Assembly: GCF_026196735.1 (NCBI RefSeq)
Contig: NZ_JAPHUF010000007.1
Span: 332,485 to 396,484 of the forward strand
DNA from: Sulfurimonas sp.
GTDB lineage: Bacteria > Campylobacterota > Campylobacteria > Campylobacterales > Sulfurimonadaceae
Length of the DNA stretch: 64,000 nucleotides
Direction: 5' to 3'
Shown piece after piece: positions 61,035-64,000 of this stretch. How positions within the stretch are numbered: position 1 is the stretch's first letter; each line of letters starts with the position of its first letter. The notes beneath the pieces were generated by a model. It was not told where the DNA came from and did no database searches. It worked only from the letters and a program-made list of their open reading frames with translations. Made by a program: the position numbers and the translations under genes.

Positions 61035-61892
61035 TTATATTTTTTTAGCAAAGTCATCTTGAGAAATTGGTTTTCTCAGACCTTGTTGAGCTTTTTGAAT
61101 CTCCGCATACATGTCACAATACTCATCAGCTTCTGTGTCTTGTTTTAATATACCAGTTGGAAGTAAGTTTAATTGCTCTTCTGGCGTCATAGCATCATAT
61201 TTCTTTTTAGAAACAGTAATGCTATCAATCCACTCAAGGTTTTCCATAGCAGAAACCATTTTATTTTTTCTACCAAGGTTAATATGACAGTTAGAAAGTA
61301 CTTCAGCCATAGAGAAACCTTTGTGCTCCATTGCTTTGATAAGCATTTTTTCTAATTTTTTAGGGTCTAGCATGCTTTCACGAGCAACAAATGAAGCCCC
61401 AGCAGCGATTGCTAAGTCACAAGTATCAAAAGTTGGGTCAATATTACCAGCTTTTTGAGTTACAGTCCACATACCTTTTGGTGTAGTAGGTGAAGTTTGT
61501 GAGTTAGTTAAACCATAGATGAAGTTATTGATAACAATCATAGTCATATCAATATTTCTTCTACAGCCATGAATAGTGTGGTTACCACCAATAGCAAGTG
61601 CATCACCGTCTCCGGCAACACACACAACTAGTTTGTCCGGTCTTGCTAACTTAACACCAGTTGCATAAGCAACAGTACGACCGTGAGTTGTATGAATTGT
61701 GTTGAAATCAACATAAGAAGAAAATCTTCCCGAACAACCGATTCCAGAAATTACACATACATCATTTTGAGATATACCCATTTTTTCAATTGCTCTAACG
61801 AATGCTTTAAGGATAACACCGTCACCACAACCCCAACACCAAAGTGTTGGCATCTTCTCAAGTCTTAAATATTTATCGTAATTAAATGCCAT
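61035..61892 (-). CDS. oorB: 2-oxoglutarate:acceptor oxidoreductase beta subunit (TPP-binding)
   Basis: WCWGCGDGVILKAF, VAGDGDALAIGGNHTIH. Confidence 0.94.
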   Translation of the reverse strand: MAFNYDKYLRLEKMPTLWCWGCGDGVILKAFVRAIEKMGISQNDVCVISGIGCSGRFSSYVDFNTIHTTHGRTVAYATGVKLARPDKLVVCVAGDGDALAIGGNHTIHGCRRNIDMTMIVINNFIYGLTNSQTSPTTPKGMWTVTQKAGNIDPTFDTCDLAIAAGASFVARESMLDPKKLEKMLIKAMEHKGFSMAEVLSNCHINLGRKNKMVSAMENLEWIDSITVSKKKYDAMTPEEQLNLLPTGILKQDTEADEYCDMYAEIQKAQQGLRKPISQDDFAKKI

Positions 61893-61893
61893 C

Positions 61894-63027
61894 TTATAAC
61901 TCCTTTACTTTGTTTACAATCTCATATGGAGATATTGGGCGGCCATTTACTTTAAATAGACCTTCAATATCAAGTCTAGCCGCTGCTCTTTGAATCTCGC
62001 TGTGATATTGACCAATGTTAAGCTCTACAACTAAAACCTTTTCAATCTTGTCAGTATGCTCTTTGATTTTTTCAGCTGGAGAAGGCCAGATAGTAATTGG
62101 TCTAAATAGACCAGCTTTAATACCCTCTTTTCTTAAGTGTCTAATTGACTCTTTAGCTGCCAATGAAACAGAACCGTAAGCAACGATCATGATTTCAGCA
62201 TCATCCATCATAAATTCTTCATAAGACTCAACTTCATCTTTATGAACTTCAACTTTATCTTCTAGTCTTTGGATTAGTTTTCTACAAGTTTCAATTTCCT
62301 CAGTTGGGAAACCATTTTTGTCATGGTGAAGACCTGTAAAGTGATATCTGTAACCTTCAAACATCGGGTTAAGAACCGCAGGCTCTGTAGGTCCGCAATC
62401 ATATGGAAAATAATCTTCAGGAGCTCCATCAAATCTTTTTCTAGGAACAATTCCAGCTTCTACTTCTTCAACAGATGGAAGTTCAGCTTTACCGTGCATG
62501 TGACCGATAGTTTCATCAAGTAAAACAATAACCGGTTGCATAAATCTATCTGCAATGTTGAATGCTCTTACAACTTCAGTGTAACATTCTGCTAATGAAC
62601 CTGCACATAAAGTGATTGATTTATAATCACCGTGTGATGGGTTTTTAGACTGAAGGATATCACCTTGAGATACACGAGTAGGAAGACCAGTTGATGGACC
62701 ACCACGCATAACATTAACACAAACTAAAGGTACTTCAGCCATTTGAGCAAGACCTAAGTTTTCTGCTTTAAGACTCATACCAGGACCTGAAGTTGCAGTT
62801 AATGCTCTGTCTCCAGCCATAGCAGCACCGATTACACAGCAAATACCGCCTATTTCATCTTCCATTTGAATTGCTACACCGCCCTTTTTAGGTAAAAGGT
62901 CAGAGATAACATGCATTACCTCGCTTGATGGTGTTAGTGGATAACCACCAAAAAATTTACAACCAGCATCAACCGCCGCTATTGCAGCTAGTTCATTACC
63001 GGTAGATATTACTTCTCTAGTTGCCAT
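61894..63027 (-). CDS. oorA: 2-oxoglutarate:acceptor oxidoreductase alpha subunit
   Basis: GNELAAIAAVDAGCKFFGGYPLTPSSEV, ATSGPGMSLKAE. Confidence 0.94.
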   Translation of the reverse strand: MATREVISTGNELAAIAAVDAGCKFFGGYPLTPSSEVMHVISDLLPKKGGVAIQMEDEIGGICCVIGAAMAGDRALTATSGPGMSLKAENLGLAQMAEVPLVCVNVMRGGPSTGLPTRVSQGDILQSKNPSHGDYKSITLCAGSLAECYTEVVRAFNIADRFMQPVIVLLDETIGHMHGKAELPSVEEVEAGIVPRKRFDGAPEDYFPYDCGPTEPAVLNPMFEGYRYHFTGLHHDKNGFPTEEIETCRKLIQRLEDKVEVHKDEVESYEEFMMDDAEIMIVAYGSVSLAAKESIRHLRKEGIKAGLFRPITIWPSPAEKIKEHTDKIEKVLVVELNIGQYHSEIQRAAARLDIEGLFKVNGRPISPYEIVNKVKEL

Positions 63028-63030
63028 TCT

Positions 63031-63378
63031 TTAGCTCCTTTTTTGATCAAGAGACATGTAGTTGTTAGCAATAATAGCTGCTTGTCTCTCTTTAGCTTCG
63101 TCAGTAAGTTTAGCAAACGCAAAACCAGCTGCTTTATACTCTTTAGGATCTGCTACATAAATAGCAAAATCTGGACATGTGAGTTCACACTCGTTGCACC
63201 CTATACACGCTTCAGGATTATCAACAGAAATCATTGCACCAAGAGTTGATGTAGATTCATATTTCATTCCAAGAACACCTGACGGACATACTGAAACACA
63301 TATATCACATGCTTTACAGTTATCTGTATTTACCCATACCGGTTGATCACCTGGGTTTACCATTGGACTAGCTGCCAT
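63031..63378 (-). CDS. oorD: 4Fe-4S ferredoxin subunit
   Basis: CKACDICVSVCPSGVL, CIGCNECELTCPDFAI. Confidence 0.93.
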   Translation of the reverse strand: MAASPMVNPGDQPVWVNTDNCKACDICVSVCPSGVLGMKYESTSTLGAMISVDNPEACIGCNECELTCPDFAIYVADPKEYKAAGFAFAKLTDEAKERQAAIIANNYMSLDQKRS

Positions 63379-63531
63379 ATTTTCTCCTATTATTAAGATA
63401 CAAATTTAATTTGTATACTACTATTTGTTTACAAAGAGTAGCTAAGTTTTGATAATTTTACTATAAATTGTGCTCTTAGCGCCACATAATGCAACTTTAT
63501 GTTACATTACGAGGCTCGCACAAATATAAAA

Positions 63532-64000
63532 TTAATTATTTAAAGCCTTAGTTACTGCTTTGCCAATTTCAGCTGGACTTACAACAACTGTAACACCAGC
63601 AGCTTCAAGAGCAGCCATTTTCTCAGCTGCAGTTCCCGCTGAACCAGATACAATTGCACCGGCATGACCCATTGTTTTACCTTTAGGTGCAGTTTGACCT
63701 GCAATAAAAGCAACAACAGGTTTAGTAATTTGTTCTTTGATTAGCTTAGCTGCTTGTATCTCAAGATCTCCACCAATCTCACCAATCATAACAATACATT
63801 CCGTCTCTGGATCAGCTTCAAACATTGGTAAAAGTTGGTTATATGAAAGACCAATAATTGGGTCTCCACCAATACCTACCGCAGTAGTGATACCATAACC
63901 TTCTTGAACAACCTGATTTGTACCTTCATAAGTCAATGTTCCACTTTTTGAGATAAGACCAACATTACCTTTTTTGAAAATCATACCAGGCATAATTCCA
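63532..64000 (-). CDS. sucD: Succinyl-CoA ligase alpha subunit (partial, runs off window end)
   Basis: [52 protein letters not shown]. Confidence 0.93.
   Translation of the reverse strand, partial: GIMPGMIFKKGNVGLISKSGTLTYEGTNQVVQEGYGITTAVGIGGDPIIGLSYNQLLPMFEADPETECIVMIGEIGGDLEIQAAKLIKEQITKPVVAFIAGQTAPKGKTMGHAGAIVSGSAGTAAEKMAALEAAGVTVVVSPAEIGKAVTKALNN

Overview
The window is an AT-rich chromosomal segment that looks like a Campylobacterota (Sulfurimonas-like) genome. Most of it is ordinary housekeeping content: aspS, adk, nadK, recN-like, tatD, mltD/rlpA, hisB, kdsC, lptC/lptA, engB, mrdA, ybeY, queC, metG, fbp, mobB, gltX, glnS, a tRNA-Glu, a CusCBA-like RND efflux operon and an oorDABC/sucD cluster of (reverse) TCA type. 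The standout region is about 48.11-59.25 kb, an integrated element of about 11.1 kb that I interpret as a filamentous (inovirus-type) prophage inserted in the 3' end of rnpB (RNase P RNA, minus strand). Support for this: a 13-bp duplicated att core (ATAAGCCGAGTTT), a tyrosine integrase and a small HTH/excisionase next to attR, an HUH replication protein with a two-tyrosine motif, a Zot-like ATPase, a phage-encoded secretin, a pIII-like tip protein with Asp-rich Ca-binding-type repeats, a pVI-like membrane protein, and two tandem homologous 38-aa coat-like proteins that the ORF track missed. Its left end carries a RHH/RelE-type toxin-antitoxin pair and a membrane-anchored Mrr-like nuclease next to a repressor. 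The element also contains an H-type pseudoknot, a long hairpin, a duplicated ~54-bp intergenic element, repressor operators, and a 10-nt ribosome-binding motif shared by three genes. The phage-supplied 3' end of rnpB differs from the displaced host end and pairs better in helix P1. Right of rnpB, four operator-like palindromes spaced 31-32 bp apart precede a TetR gene. All calls were made by eye from sequence and translations; no database search was run.
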